Source: Clostridiales bacterium
GTDB taxonomy: Bacteria > Bacillota > Clostridia > Christensenellales > Aristaeellaceae
Assembly: GCA_024684375.1 (NCBI GenBank)
Contig: JAIKWZ010000018.1
Coordinates: 124,001-188,000, forward strand
DNA length: 64,000 nucleotides
Direction: 5' to 3'
The notes beneath the pieces were generated by a model. That model searched no databases, was not told where the DNA came from, and saw only the letters and a list, made by a program, of their open reading frames with translations. The position numbers were made by a program, and so were the translations under genes. Below, one piece after another: positions 1 to 9,876 of the stretch; the stretch's first letter is position 1, and each line of letters opens with the position of its first letter.

Positions 1-1
1 C

Positions 2-289
2 AAAGTCGAGTGCTATCTTGTCAGCAGTTATCTGTCCGCGACAGAGAATAAGTGGATAGACCTGGAGGTGCTGTGGTGGTCGTCTTCTGACATCACGGAA
101 GAATGGGCGACAAACGAATTCAATCTTGACATGTACTACGATTTCGTATACTGGGATCCCAATGAACAGATAAACAAGAAAAACTGGCAATACGCGAAGT
201 ACTATTTGGTGGTAAGCGATGTGAACGGCGACCCGAAAACGACCGATCTCATTGACGTATATCACGACTACAAAGACGGAGAACAATAA
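2..289 (+). CDS. C-terminal fragment of a secreted Ig-like repeat protein
   Basis: The frame is open from the first complete codon of the window to a TAA at 287-289, so this is the 3' end of a gene that begins upstream. The last residues (YYLVVSDVNGD...) match in pattern the C-terminus of the next gene (WYVVVTDASGQ...), with a terminal beta-strand followed by a short polar tail. This points to a tandem paralogue of the 933-residue protein that follows. No catalytic motif can be seen in the visible 95 codons. Secretion and surface exposure are inferred only from that similarity. Confidence 0.7.
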   Translation, partial: KVECYLVSSYLSATENKWIDLEVLWWSSSDITEEWATNEFNLDMYYDFVYWDPNEQINKKNWQYAKYYLVVSDVNGDPKTTDLIDVYHDYKDGEQ

Positions 290-312
290 GCATACCTGAC
301 TGTGATCGAAGC

Positions 313-335
313 GGGACCACGTCAATACAGGTCCC
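313..335 (+). other. Intercistronic hairpin before the secreted repeat gene
   Basis: GGGACC at 313-318 and GGTCCC at 330-335 form a perfect 6-bp inverted repeat with an 11-nt loop, followed by AATCTTT. It lies between two secreted-protein genes. It could be a weak terminator or an mRNA processing site; the U-tract is too poor to decide. Confidence 0.35.
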
Positions 336-358
336 AATCTTTCAGAAAGGGGTTATGT

Positions 359-3160
359 ATGAAAAAAGCTTTGCTGGTACTGCTGGCGCTGCTGCTCACA
401 CCGCTTTTGCTGGGCGAAGTGAGCCTGCCCGCCGAAGCGGCGCACAAGCACAAATGGGAAGACGAAGAGGTGGTGGCCGAGCCGACCTGCATCCAGCCCG
501 GCTCAAAGATCCAGGTGTGCTATAACTGCCCCGACTCTATCACCGGGCGCAGCACACGGACCGTCGAGATCCCCGCGCTGGGACACAAGTGGGGGAAAAG
601 GATCTGGGTAAAACAGCCTGACTGCACCCATCAGGGAACGTTCTACCGCACCTGCACCCGCTGCGGCAAGAAAACCGAAACCTACCGTGAGAAGGCGCTG
701 GGGCACGACTGGGGCAAGCAGGTGGTGACGAAGAAGGCAGACTGCACGCACGAAGGCGTGTACACCAGCACCTGCAGCCGCTGCAAGCAGCAGAAGACGG
801 AGAAAATAAAAGCCTTGGGGCACGACTGGGGCAAGCAGGCGCTCACGCAGAAGACGGACTGCACGCATGAGGGCGTGTACACCAGCACCTGCTCGCGCTG
901 CAAGCAGCAGAAGACCGTAAAAACGGTAAAGGCGCTGGGACACGACTGGGACGAGGGCGTGATAACCAGGGAGCCGCATGGCTTCACTCCCGGCGTAAGG
1001 ACGTTCACCTGCAGGCGCGACTCCTCACATACATACACCGAGGAAGTGGATCCGTTCGAGCGGCTGTTCGCGGGGCTTGAAAACAAGCCTTTTGATCTGG
1101 CGAATCTTACGCCCATAGTGATAACGAAGCAGCCCGTGGGCGGTTATGTGGCGCGTGAGAGCGACGAAGGCATTGAGCTGTCCGTTGAGGTCAAGGGCGG
1201 CGAGCCCCCATATACCTATGAGTGGCACCAGGGCTCCAAGAGCGAGAGCCTGCAGAACACCGCTTCCGAGCTGGCCAACTGGCTGGGCGGCCTGCTGGGT
1301 CTCGGCCAGGACGAGATAGACGCAATGCTGGCGGCTCAGACGGACAAAATCGTAGGAGAAAACGAGCCGGTATACCACGTTACCGAAGGCGGTCACAGGT
1401 ACTGGTGCGTTGTCAGGGACTGCGAGGAGCAGGACGCCGAGTCCGACAAAGTCACAGTGGACTTCAAGATCGGCATCTGGACGCAGCCCGGCAGCAAGAA
1501 CCTGTCCGAAGGCAGTCCGGTATACCTGGAGTGCAAGGCATATAACGGTTCAGGCGAGTACACATACGAATGGTTCAAGTGGAACGACTCCGAGGGCGAC
1601 GACTTCTATATGGGCAGCGAGATGCCCTTGCCCGTGGCCGAAGCGGGCGAGTACTACTGCATCGCCATGGACGCCGTTACGGGCTCTACCGCCGAAAGCG
1701 ACAATGCCGTAGTATATGAGGCTCAGCCCCTTACCATAGAGATAATCGACGGGGACCAGACCTTATCGCCGGATGAGACCGGCATGCTCACCGCCAAAGT
1801 TTCCGGAGGAGTGCCTCCCTACGAAGGAAAATGGTCATGGCCGTTCCATGATGAGCTGTTCACGGAAACCACCGAGAGCGACGAAAACGTTTTCATCGCC
1901 CAGACCGAAAAAGCGGGCTGGTACACCTTCGATGTAAAGGATTCCATGAACAACGTCGCCTCCGCGAACGTATACCGCTACGACAAACAGCTCGACATAC
2001 TGGAACAGCCTAAGGGCGGCATCCTTCCCAAAGGCGGCGCGGTCGAAATGAGCATACTGGTCGGCGGCGGCGAGGGCCCGTACACCTTCATACTGTACCG
2101 CAACGGGGAGGAATATATCCGCGGCGAAAATGACACGCCTACGATGAACGGTCTTCCATACGGCTTCCGGCCTTACAATCCCGGAAATTACTACTTCTAT
2201 GTGGTGGATTCGCACGGGGCGTATTGTATCTCCGACACGGTCATCGTTGAGGAAGAGGAGTTCCTGGCCATCGATCTTACGCCCACTGCGGAAATATTCA
2301 GCGCGTACAGTCCCGTCGAGCTGCGCGTGAGAGCGGAGGGCGGCGCAGAACCCTACGAATACATGTGGCTGAAGATAAACGATGATAATGTCTGCACTCG
2401 CGCAGGCGATAACAGCCCGGTATTACGGACTAATGTGCCCGGTGAATACTTCTGCGTCGTGACAGACAATGAGAAAAACACGGCAAGCTCCCCGGCCATG
2501 ACCGCAGCTTATGCGTACACGAAGCCGTTGATACTCGAGCAGCCGAAGGATACGTACGTTGAGCTTAACGAGGACGGGTCGCTCAAAGCTACGCTCACCT
2601 GCCGGGCGGTCACCGACAAGGGCAAGTCTGATGGGCTCAAATACATCTGGGAATGGCGAGGCGAAAAATCCTGGTATCAACTCAGTGAACTTGGCCCGAC
2701 CGTCAGCGTCGTTTCAGCCGGCATGTATCGCTGCAACGTGGTAGACGTCGCTACGGGAGAAAGCGTTTACAGCAACAATGTTTTTGTCGCCGAAAAGCTT
2801 GAGTGCGTGGAGGCGGAATACTTGGGAAGAGCTTACATATCTGGCCTCGGATACTATGCATTCAAAATAAAAGGCGGGATCGGCCCCTATACCATTAATT
2901 GTTATTACCTCTTTGATCTGGTGGATTATATCAGAGATATTCTGTATGAAACACGTACAGTGGAGGATTCAAAGGGAGTGGATCCTTTTGAAAACAAGTT
3001 GCCGATGTATATGGAATTTATCAATTACAGAGAAACACCGCCGCATCAACGTTCAAGCGAAACGTCATGGTATGTGGTGGTCACCGACGCGAGCGGACAG
3101 GAGTGTACGAGTGAAATAGTAAGTTGGCGAGACATTGTAATACAGCATTTGAGTGATTAG
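359..3160 (+). CDS. Secreted protein with Cys-rich repeats and Ig-like domains
   Basis: A 933-residue exported protein. The start is ATG 359 because AGAAAGGGG ends 6 nt before it and a signal peptide begins there (MKKALLVLLALLLTP, cleavage near AEA-AH). A longer frame from 302 lacks these signals. Residues about 30-230 hold four to five units of roughly 40 residues, each with a GHDWG-like start, a single Cys and a CxxC pair (CTHEGVYTSTCSRC). The rest consists of about seven Ig-like or PKD-like modules, each with a G-G-x-x-P-Y-x-Y-x-W core (GGEPPYTYEWHQG, GGAEPYEYMWLK). No LPXTG motif, transmembrane anchor or S-layer domain was seen at the C-terminus, so attachment to the cell is unexplained. 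The cysteine units could bind zinc or form disulfides. The role is unknown; adhesion or a wall-associated structure is a guess from domain type. Confidence 0.85.
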   Translation: MKKALLVLLALLLTPLLLGEVSLPAEAAHKHKWEDEEVVAEPTCIQPGSKIQVCYNCPDSITGRSTRTVEIPALGHKWGKRIWVKQPDCTHQGTFYRTCTRCGKKTETYREKALGHDWGKQVVTKKADCTHEGVYTSTCSRCKQQKTEKIKALGHDWGKQALTQKTDCTHEGVYTSTCSRCKQQKTVKTVKALGHDWDEGVITREPHGFTPGVRTFTCRRDSSHTYTEEVDPFERLFAGLENKPFDLANLTPIVITKQPVGGYVARESDEGIELSVEVKGGEPPYTYEWHQGSKSESLQNTASELANWLGGLLGLGQDEIDAMLAAQTDKIVGENEPVYHVTEGGHRYWCVVRDCEEQDAESDKVTVDFKIGIWTQPGSKNLSEGSPVYLECKAYNGSGEYTYEWFKWNDSEGDDFYMGSEMPLPVAEAGEYYCIAMDAVTGSTAESDNAVVYEAQPLTIEIIDGDQTLSPDETGMLTAKVSGGVPPYEGKWSWPFHDELFTETTESDENVFIAQTEKAGWYTFDVKDSMNNVASANVYRYDKQLDILEQPKGGILPKGGAVEMSILVGGGEGPYTFILYRNGEEYIRGENDTPTMNGLPYGFRPYNPGNYYFYVVDSHGAYCISDTVIVEEEEFLAIDLTPTAEIFSAYSPVELRVRAEGGAEPYEYMWLKINDDNVCTRAGDNSPVLRTNVPGEYFCVVTDNEKNTASSPAMTAAYAYTKPLILEQPKDTYVELNEDGSLKATLTCRAVTDKGKSDGLKYIWEWRGEKSWYQLSELGPTVSVVSAGMYRCNVVDVATGESVYSNNVFVAEKLECVEAEYLGRAYISGLGYYAFKIKGGIGPYTINCYYLFDLVDYIRDILYETRTVEDSKGVDPFENKLPMYMEFINYRETPPHQRSSETSWYVVVTDASGQECTSEIVSWRDIVIQHLSD
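581..937 (+). repeat. Three tandem ~120-bp coding repeats (Cys-rich units)
   Basis: Units run 581-700, 701-817 and 818-937, each starting at a Gly-His-(Asp/Lys)-Trp codon set. The second and third are close at the DNA level (GGCGTGTACACCAGCACCTG appears in both), so they arose by recent duplication. Each codes a Cys...Cys-x-x-Cys module of the surrounding secreted protein. Confidence 0.8.
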
Positions 3161-3187
3161 CAAGAAGCTTTCGGAAAGGAGTTATAT

Positions 3188-3883
3188 ATGAAAAAGACAA
3201 CATTGATACTGCTGGCGCTGCTGCTCGCGCTGACGCCCATGGCGCTTGCGGAATATGATTATCCTGAATTGCCCCAGTCTGACCTGCCTGTGGCGGCGGC
3301 GCTGACGGGGGAGTGGTACGCTTCATTTCAAGGCCTCACCGTAAAGCTCACTTTCACGGAAGAAGGCGGGTACACGCTGGAAGTCCCCGGCAGCGAAGCG
3401 CAGGCGGGAAGCTGGGAACTGAAAGAAGACGGCATGCTGTACCTGGAAGGCAGCGAAGCCCCCCTGCTGCCCCTTACAGATGCGCTGGTCTGGAACGCCG
3501 CCAGCCTGGTGTTCCGCAGGGAAGCGCCCAAAACATATGTTCCCGCCGAAGCGAATACCCGGGCGCAGGCGGAGACCTATAACGGTTGGTGGAGGAGCCA
3601 CTTTGTCCAGATAGGCGAAGGCACGATCCTTTCTTCAGCCATTGACGACGACACCGCCCTGTATATTGAGAACGGCAAAGCCGCTTTGGCGGGCAAGCTG
3701 TTCGGGCGGCAGGTGGCAGAGTTCAGCCTGTCCGAAGGCGCGCTGACGGCGCAGCTGGACGGGGGAAAGCTGACGCTGACTCTCCAGCAGGACGGATTTT
3801 TGCGCCTCGCATACGAAACGGGCAGCAAGACCGAAGTCGTCTACCTGGTTCCCGCCGCTGATCCCTACGCCAAAGAAGATTGA
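3188..3883 (+). CDS. Small secreted beta-rich protein of unknown function
   Basis: A 231-residue protein with a clear signal peptide (MKKTTLILLALLLALTPMALA-EY) and a strong GAAAGGAG site 6-8 nt before ATG 3188. The mature part contains two similar halves with G-x-W-x-x-S/x-F openings (LTGEWYASFQG at about 39-49, YNGWWRSHFVQ at about 130-140), each followed by alternating hydrophobic strands, as in lipocalin-like or META-like beta barrels. It follows the large repeat protein by 27 nt and shares almost the same Shine-Dalgarno and signal-peptide DNA. No Cys or catalytic motif is evident. Function not recognised. Confidence 0.8.
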   Translation: MKKTTLILLALLLALTPMALAEYDYPELPQSDLPVAAALTGEWYASFQGLTVKLTFTEEGGYTLEVPGSEAQAGSWELKEDGMLYLEGSEAPLLPLTDALVWNAASLVFRREAPKTYVPAEANTRAQAETYNGWWRSHFVQIGEGTILSSAIDDDTALYIENGKAALAGKLFGRQVAEFSLSEGALTAQLDGGKLTLTLQQDGFLRLAYETGSKTEVVYLVPAADPYAKED

Positions 3884-3894
3884 GCGCGAAATGC

Positions 3895-3925
3895 AAAAGA
3901 GAGGGCCTGGCCCTCTCTTTTTTTT
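3895..3925 (+). terminator. Rho-independent terminator after secreted-protein genes
   Basis: Perfect 7-bp GC-rich stem (GAGAGGG at 3899-3905, CCCTCTC at 3911-3917, loop CCTGG), extended by A-T pairs, followed by eight T residues. It separates the secreted-protein genes from the heat-shock operon. Confidence 0.9.
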
Positions 3926-4009
3926 GCGCGTTCCGCCGCGGCCCGATTGCCTCTAAGCGGCGGAAACGGCCTTTTCCCATTATTTAACAAATAAATCCCT
4001 TGTGGGCTA

Positions 4010-4039
4010 TTGACAAACACCCCCGGTGAGTGCTAAAGT
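4010..4039 (+). promoter_or_regulatory. Sigma-A promoter of the hrcA operon
   Basis: TTGACA at 4010-4015 and TAAAGT at 4034-4039 with an 18-nt spacer. The predicted start lies near 4045, just upstream of the CIRCE operator, the usual arrangement for hrcA operons. Confidence 0.7.
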
Positions 4040-4050
4040 ATGCACAGTGA

Positions 4051-4077
4051 TTAGCACTCGACAGGTGAGAGTGCTAA
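4051..4077 (+). promoter_or_regulatory. CIRCE operator (HrcA binding site)
   Basis: TTAGCACTC (4051-4059), 9 nt, GAGTGCTAA (4069-4077): a perfect match to the CIRCE consensus. HrcA bound here is known to repress heat-shock genes until denatured proteins titrate the chaperones. An additional lone half-site GAGTGCTAA lies at 4028-4036. Confidence 0.97.
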
Positions 4078-4126
4078 CGGGTACCAAACCGAGTCACGGG
4101 GCAGTATGAAAGGAGGCGGTTCAAGG

Positions 4127-5158
4127 GTGCTTGACGAACGCAAATTCATGATCCTCAGGGCCATAATCGACGATTATATTCTGACCGCCATGCCCGTGGG
4201 CTCACGTACCATCTCCCGCAAACAGGGGGTGGGCTTTTCTCCCGCCACCATACGCAACGAGATGAGCGACCTGGAGGAGCTGGGATATCTCGCGCAGCCC
4301 CATACCTCCGCCGGCAGGGTGCCTTCCGACAAGGCGTACCGTCTGTATGTGGACAGCCTGCTCAAGCGGGACGAGCTGACGGAAGACGAAAAGCTGCGCA
4401 TAAGCGACTATATCTCCCGCCGCGCGGGCCAAGTGGAGGACGTTATCCGCGCCGCCGCCGACATACTGGCGGACGAGACCCAGTACACCAGCGTGATAGT
4501 GGCTCCGCGCATACAGACCCTGCGCATAAAGCGGGTGCAGCTGGTGCCGGTGGACGAGGGCACGGCGCTGATGATTGTGGTGACGGGCGCGGGCATAATC
4601 AAGGACGCGCTGCTGAGCGTGCCCAGCGACATGTCCGCCGAGAACCTGTACCGCCTGAGCGAGATGCTAACCAATGAACTGGGCGGGCACAGCCTGAGCG
4701 AGGTCAGGCAGATATTCGCGGGCGTGTTCAGGAACCTGTCCATCAACCGGAGGCTGCTGGGCGGCGTGCTCAAGGTCATGGAAGAAAAACTGACCGAGGA
4801 CGCGCCGGAAGACGTGGTCATCGGAGGCACTACCAAGCTGCTCAACTATCCCGAGTATTCGGACATCGAAAAGGCAAAGAACTTTTTGAGCGTGTTCGAA
4901 AGCAAGGACCGCCTGGCGGGGCTGCTCAAGAAGGCCGGCGGCATGGAGATCTCCATACGCATAGGCACGGAAAACGAGATAGAGCAGCTTAAGGACTGTT
5001 CGCTGGTCACTGCCACTTACCGAGTAGGGCAGCACGGGCGCGGCACGCTGGGCATAATAGGGCCTACCCGCATGGACTATCACCGGGTAGTGACAATAAT
5101 GCAGTATATGGGCGGCGTGATAAGCAAATTGCTTTCCGGGGAAAACTATGAAGAATAA
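4127..5158 (+). CDS. hrcA: Heat-inducible transcription repressor HrcA
   Basis: A 343-residue repressor that binds the CIRCE element found just upstream. The N-terminus has the expected winged helix (LDERKFMILRAIIDDYI, then VGSRTISRKQGVGFSPATIRNEM, split here by position at about residues 2-18 and 25-47), followed by the GAF-like dimerisation region. The start chosen is GTG 4127: AGGAGG sits at 4111-4116 and the protein then begins LDERK, as in known HrcA proteins. An ATG at 4106 overlaps the ribosome site and is unlikely. It is first in an operon with grpE, dnaK and dnaJ, overlapping grpE by 11 nt, and should repress its own synthesis. Confidence 0.95.
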   Translation: MLDERKFMILRAIIDDYILTAMPVGSRTISRKQGVGFSPATIRNEMSDLEELGYLAQPHTSAGRVPSDKAYRLYVDSLLKRDELTEDEKLRISDYISRRAGQVEDVIRAAADILADETQYTSVIVAPRIQTLRIKRVQLVPVDEGTALMIVVTGAGIIKDALLSVPSDMSAENLYRLSEMLTNELGGHSLSEVRQIFAGVFRNLSINRRLLGGVLKVMEEKLTEDAPEDVVIGGTTKLLNYPEYSDIEKAKNFLSVFESKDRLAGLLKKAGGMEISIRIGTENEIEQLKDCSLVTATYRVGQHGRGTLGIIGPTRMDYHRVVTIMQYMGGVISKLLSGENYEE

Positions 5159-5825
5159 AAAGCAAAGACGGAAAAAGGTGAAAAAGCTGATGGAAAACAG
5201 GCAGCAGGAAGTCAGTCAGGAAGAAACGCAGGACACACAGCAAACGCAGGACACACAGCAAACGCAGGAAACACAGCAAACGCAGCAGTCCGCTCAGGAA
5301 GCGAGCGAGCCCGCGCGGCCGGAAGCGGCTCAGCCGGAAAACGACGCCGAAACGCCCACTCAGGAGGAATGGGCCGCGGCGCTCAAAAAGACGGTGGAAG
5401 AACGGGACAGCTACAAAGACAGCCTTCTGCGCAGCCAGGCGGAGTTTCAGAACTTCAAAAAGCGCAACGCGTCCACACGCGCCGAAGCGTACGACGACGG
5501 GGTGAGGGAGACGATCTTCGCCTGCCTGCCAGCCATAGACAACCTGGAACTGGCGCTTAAGCACGCCGAAGCTCAGGGGGAGACAGGGGGCGTGTACGAG
5601 GGCGTGAAAATGACCCTCAAGCAGCTTACGGAGGCTCTGGGTAAGCTGGGGCTAAGCGAGATACCCGCCCTGGGCGAGCAGTTCGATCCCGACCTGCACA
5701 ACGCGGTGATGCGGGAAAGCGGCGGCGAGGAAAACGTGATAAGCGAGGTTTTCCAGAAGGGCTACCGCGTCAAGGACAAGATCATCCGCTACGCAATGGT
5801 AAAAGTGTTCAGCGGTGAAGAATAA
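5148..5825 (+). CDS. grpE: Nucleotide exchange factor GrpE
   Basis: A 225-residue cochaperone that releases ADP from DnaK. The long N-terminal helix gives way to the conserved dimer/beta-domain region: SLLRSQAEFQNFKKR near residues 85-100 and a VKDKIIRYAMVKV end near 208-220. The first 70 residues are very polar and include a perfect hexapeptide repeat (TQDTQQ), which makes this GrpE somewhat longer than average. ATG 5148 overlaps hrcA; an internal ATG at 5190 is possible but the upstream site there is no better. Coupled translation with hrcA and control by CIRCE are expected. Confidence 0.95.
   Translation: MKNKKQRRKKVKKLMENRQQEVSQEETQDTQQTQDTQQTQETQQTQQSAQEASEPARPEAAQPENDAETPTQEEWAAALKKTVEERDSYKDSLLRSQAEFQNFKKRNASTRAEAYDDGVRETIFACLPAIDNLELALKHAEAQGETGGVYEGVKMTLKQLTEALGKLGLSEIPALGEQFDPDLHNAVMRESGGEENVISEVFQKGYRVKDKIIRYAMVKVFSGEE
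5226..5288 (+). repeat. 18-bp tandem repeat in grpE
   Basis: ACGCAGGACACACAGCAA occurs at 5226-5243 and again at 5244-5261, then with one change at 5262-5279, followed by half a copy. It codes TQDTQQ units in the disordered N-terminus of GrpE, and being in-frame could expand or contract by slippage. Confidence 0.9.
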
Positions 5826-5860
5826 ATAAGCAAATTCAGACAAACAACAGGAGGAAATAG

Positions 5861-7687
<1,827 letters not shown>

Positions 7688-7731
7688 CCCACTCGCTCTT
7701 GGGAGCTTAATACATCAAATGTAAACTGGCT

Positions 7732-7757
7732 TAAGCGGAGGCGGCTGCCTTCGCTTA
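7732..7757 (+). other. Hairpin in the dnaK-dnaJ intergenic region
   Basis: TAAGCGGAGG (7732-7741) pairs with CCTTCGCTTA (7748-7757), one G-U pair, 6-nt loop. The 110-nt gap between dnaK and dnaJ is the longest inside this operon. No U-tract follows, so an mRNA processing or stability element is more likely than a terminator. Confidence 0.5.
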
Positions 7758-7797
7758 CAGCCGTATTATAAGACAGTCAAAAAAAGAGGTTTTAGCT

Positions 7798-8937
7798 TTG
7801 GCAAAACGGGACTATTACGAGGTGCTGGGCGTAGAACGTTCGGCGGACGATGCCACGATAAAAAAGGCGTACCGCCAAATGGCAAAAAAATACCATCCGG
7901 ACGTCAACCCCGGTGACAAGGACGCCGAAGAGAAATTTAAAGAAGTCAACGAGGCGTATTCGGTGCTTTCCGACGCTCAGAAGCGGGCCAGGTATGACCA
8001 GTTCGGCTTCGAGGACAACCCGGGCATGGGCGCGGGCGGCTTTGAGGGCTTCTCATCGGGCTTCGGGGGCGGTTTTGGTTTCGGAGGCCTGGACGACCTG
8101 TTCAACATGTTCACCGGCGGCTCCACGGGCGCCCGCAGGAACGTGCCCATGCAGGGCGACGACATACGCATGAACCTGAGCCTTACCTTCGAGGAGGCAG
8201 CCAAGGGCTGTCAGAAAGAGATCAACCTGTCCAGGGTAGAGGTGTGCGACGTGTGCGGAGGCACAGGCTGTAAGGCGGGCACCAAGCCCCAGACCTGCAC
8301 CCGCTGCAAGGGCACGGGTGTGGAGACGGTGATAAGCAATACCGCCTTTGGGCGCGTGCAGCGCAGGACTGAGTGTTCCGCCTGCCGCGGGCGGGGCCAG
8401 ACGATCTCGGACCCCTGCACCAAGTGCGGCGGCAACGGCAAGGTGCGCACGACAAAGCGCAGGAGCGTCAACATTCCTGCGGGCGTTGACGCGGGCAACG
8501 TGGTAAACATCCATGGGCAGGGCAACGCGGGTGAAAACGGCGGCCCGGCGGGAGACCTGCAGCTGGTCATCAGCATCAAGCCCCATAAGCTGTTCAGCAG
8601 GAACGGGCAGGACATATATGTGGACGTTCCTGTGACCTTCGCTCAGGCGGCGCTGGGCGCGGAGATAGACGTACCCACGCTGGACAAGCCCGTAAAATTC
8701 ACGGTCCCGGAGGGTACGCAGCCCGGCGAGCGCTTTAAGCTCAAGGGCCTGGGCATCCCATACGTGCGCTCCAACGCCAAGGGGGATTTGTACGTGAACG
8801 TGCAGGTGGAAGTGCCCAAAAAGCTGACCGACGCCCAGAAAGCCAGACTCAAGGCGTTCGAGGATTCCACCACCGTAAGGGAATACGAAAAGAAAAAGTC
8901 CTTTCTTGACAAGATAAAGGAGGCCTTTGGAGGCTGA
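7798..8937 (+). CDS. dnaJ: Chaperone protein DnaJ (Hsp40)
   Basis: A 379-residue type I J-protein. The J domain (residues 1-70) has the HPD motif in [11 protein letters not shown] Gly/Phe region follows (about 75-110), then four zinc-binding CxxCxGxG-type repeats ([32 protein letters not shown]) between about 145 and 220, and the C-terminal substrate domains. Translation starts at TTG 7798, with AGAGGT upstream and the expected [11 protein letters not shown] start. The stop overlaps the prmA start by one base (TGATG). Confidence 0.97.
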   Translation: MAKRDYYEVLGVERSADDATIKKAYRQMAKKYHPDVNPGDKDAEEKFKEVNEAYSVLSDAQKRARYDQFGFEDNPGMGAGGFEGFSSGFGGGFGFGGLDDLFNMFTGGSTGARRNVPMQGDDIRMNLSLTFEEAAKGCQKEINLSRVEVCDVCGGTGCKAGTKPQTCTRCKGTGVETVISNTAFGRVQRRTECSACRGRGQTISDPCTKCGGNGKVRTTKRRSVNIPAGVDAGNVVNIHGQGNAGENGGPAGDLQLVISIKPHKLFSRNGQDIYVDVPVTFAQAALGAEIDVPTLDKPVKFTVPEGTQPGERFKLKGLGIPYVRSNAKGDLYVNVQVEVPKKLTDAQKARLKAFEDSTTVREYEKKKSFLDKIKEAFGG

Positions 8938-9875
8938 TGAAATGGCTTAAGCTGACCGTGCTCACCACTACTCTTGCCAGCGATATCGTCAGCCAGCTGC
9001 TCATATCCGAGGGGAGCGCGGGCGTGATGATCGAGGACAAGAACGACGTGGCGCTCAACCAGCGTCCCGAGGGACAGTGGGACATAATCGACGAGGAGAT
9101 CGCCCGCCGGATAGGGGACGACGTGAAAGTCTCGGGCTACTATCCGGAGGATGAGCGGCTTAAAGACACACTGGCGAACATAAAAACGCGCCTGTCTTCC
9201 CTGCGGTCTGTCGCTCCGGATGTGGACATGGGCAAATTGGAGCTGAGGTTTGACGACATAGACGAAGAGGACTGGGCGGAAAGCTGGAAAAAGAGCTACA
9301 AGCCTTTCCGGCTGGGCAGGCACATAGTCATCTGCCCCGGCTGGGAAAGCTATTCCCCCGACACGGACGACAAGGTGATAACCATCGATCCCGGCATGGC
9401 CTTCGGCACGGGCACTCATGAGACCACGCGCATGTGCGTGGCGCTGATAGAGGAATACATAAACCCTGGCATGACGGCGCTTGACATAGGCACCGGCACG
9501 GGCATACTGGCCATGACCGCCGCGCTCATGGGCGCCAAAAGCGTGCTGGCCAGCGACATAGACCCTATGGCCGCGAAGGTGGCCGCGGAGAACGTGAAGA
9601 TCAACCGGCTGGAGGACAAAATCACCTGCGCCTGCGGGGATCTGTTCGAGAAAGCGGACGTGAAGGCGGATCTGATTAGCGCCAACATTATTGCAGACGT
9701 GATAATCTTTATCGCGGCGGACGCCAAAAAACATCTTAACGACAGCGGCGTGTTCATCTGCTCGGGAATAGCCCGTGAGCGTGAGGACGAGACCATTGAC
9801 TCGCTCAGGCAGGCAGGCTTCACCTCACTGGATGTGCGCCACGAGGGCGAGTGGACCGCCATCGCCTGCAGGTAA
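8937..9875 (+). CDS. prmA: Ribosomal protein L11 methyltransferase PrmA
   Basis: A 312-residue SAM-dependent enzyme that methylates ribosomal protein L11. It has the typical N-terminal recognition domain ([12 protein letters not shown]...) and a class I methyltransferase fold. GMAFGTGTHETTRMC near residues 150-164 and LDIGTGTGILAMTAA near 182-196 are the family signatures; NIIAD near 247 is the catalytic loop. It is translationally coupled to dnaJ, the standard order in Bacillota. Confidence 0.95.
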   Translation: MKWLKLTVLTTTLASDIVSQLLISEGSAGVMIEDKNDVALNQRPEGQWDIIDEEIARRIGDDVKVSGYYPEDERLKDTLANIKTRLSSLRSVAPDVDMGKLELRFDDIDEEDWAESWKKSYKPFRLGRHIVICPGWESYSPDTDDKVITIDPGMAFGTGTHETTRMCVALIEEYINPGMTALDIGTGTGILAMTAALMGAKSVLASDIDPMAAKVAAENVKINRLEDKITCACGDLFEKADVKADLISANIIADVIIFIAADAKKHLNDSGVFICSGIAREREDETIDSLRQAGFTSLDVRHEGEWTAIACR

Positions 9876-9876
9876 G

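Noticed and set aside
503-1396. Long minus-strand open frames under the secreted repeat gene
   Set aside because: They lie wholly inside the plus-strand gene, have no ribosome sites, and code low-complexity Arg/Leu/Ala-rich peptides that follow from the GC-rich repeat.
5226-5288. CRISPR-like direct repeats
   Set aside because: The 18-bp units are adjacent without spacers, in frame within grpE, and code a polar peptide.
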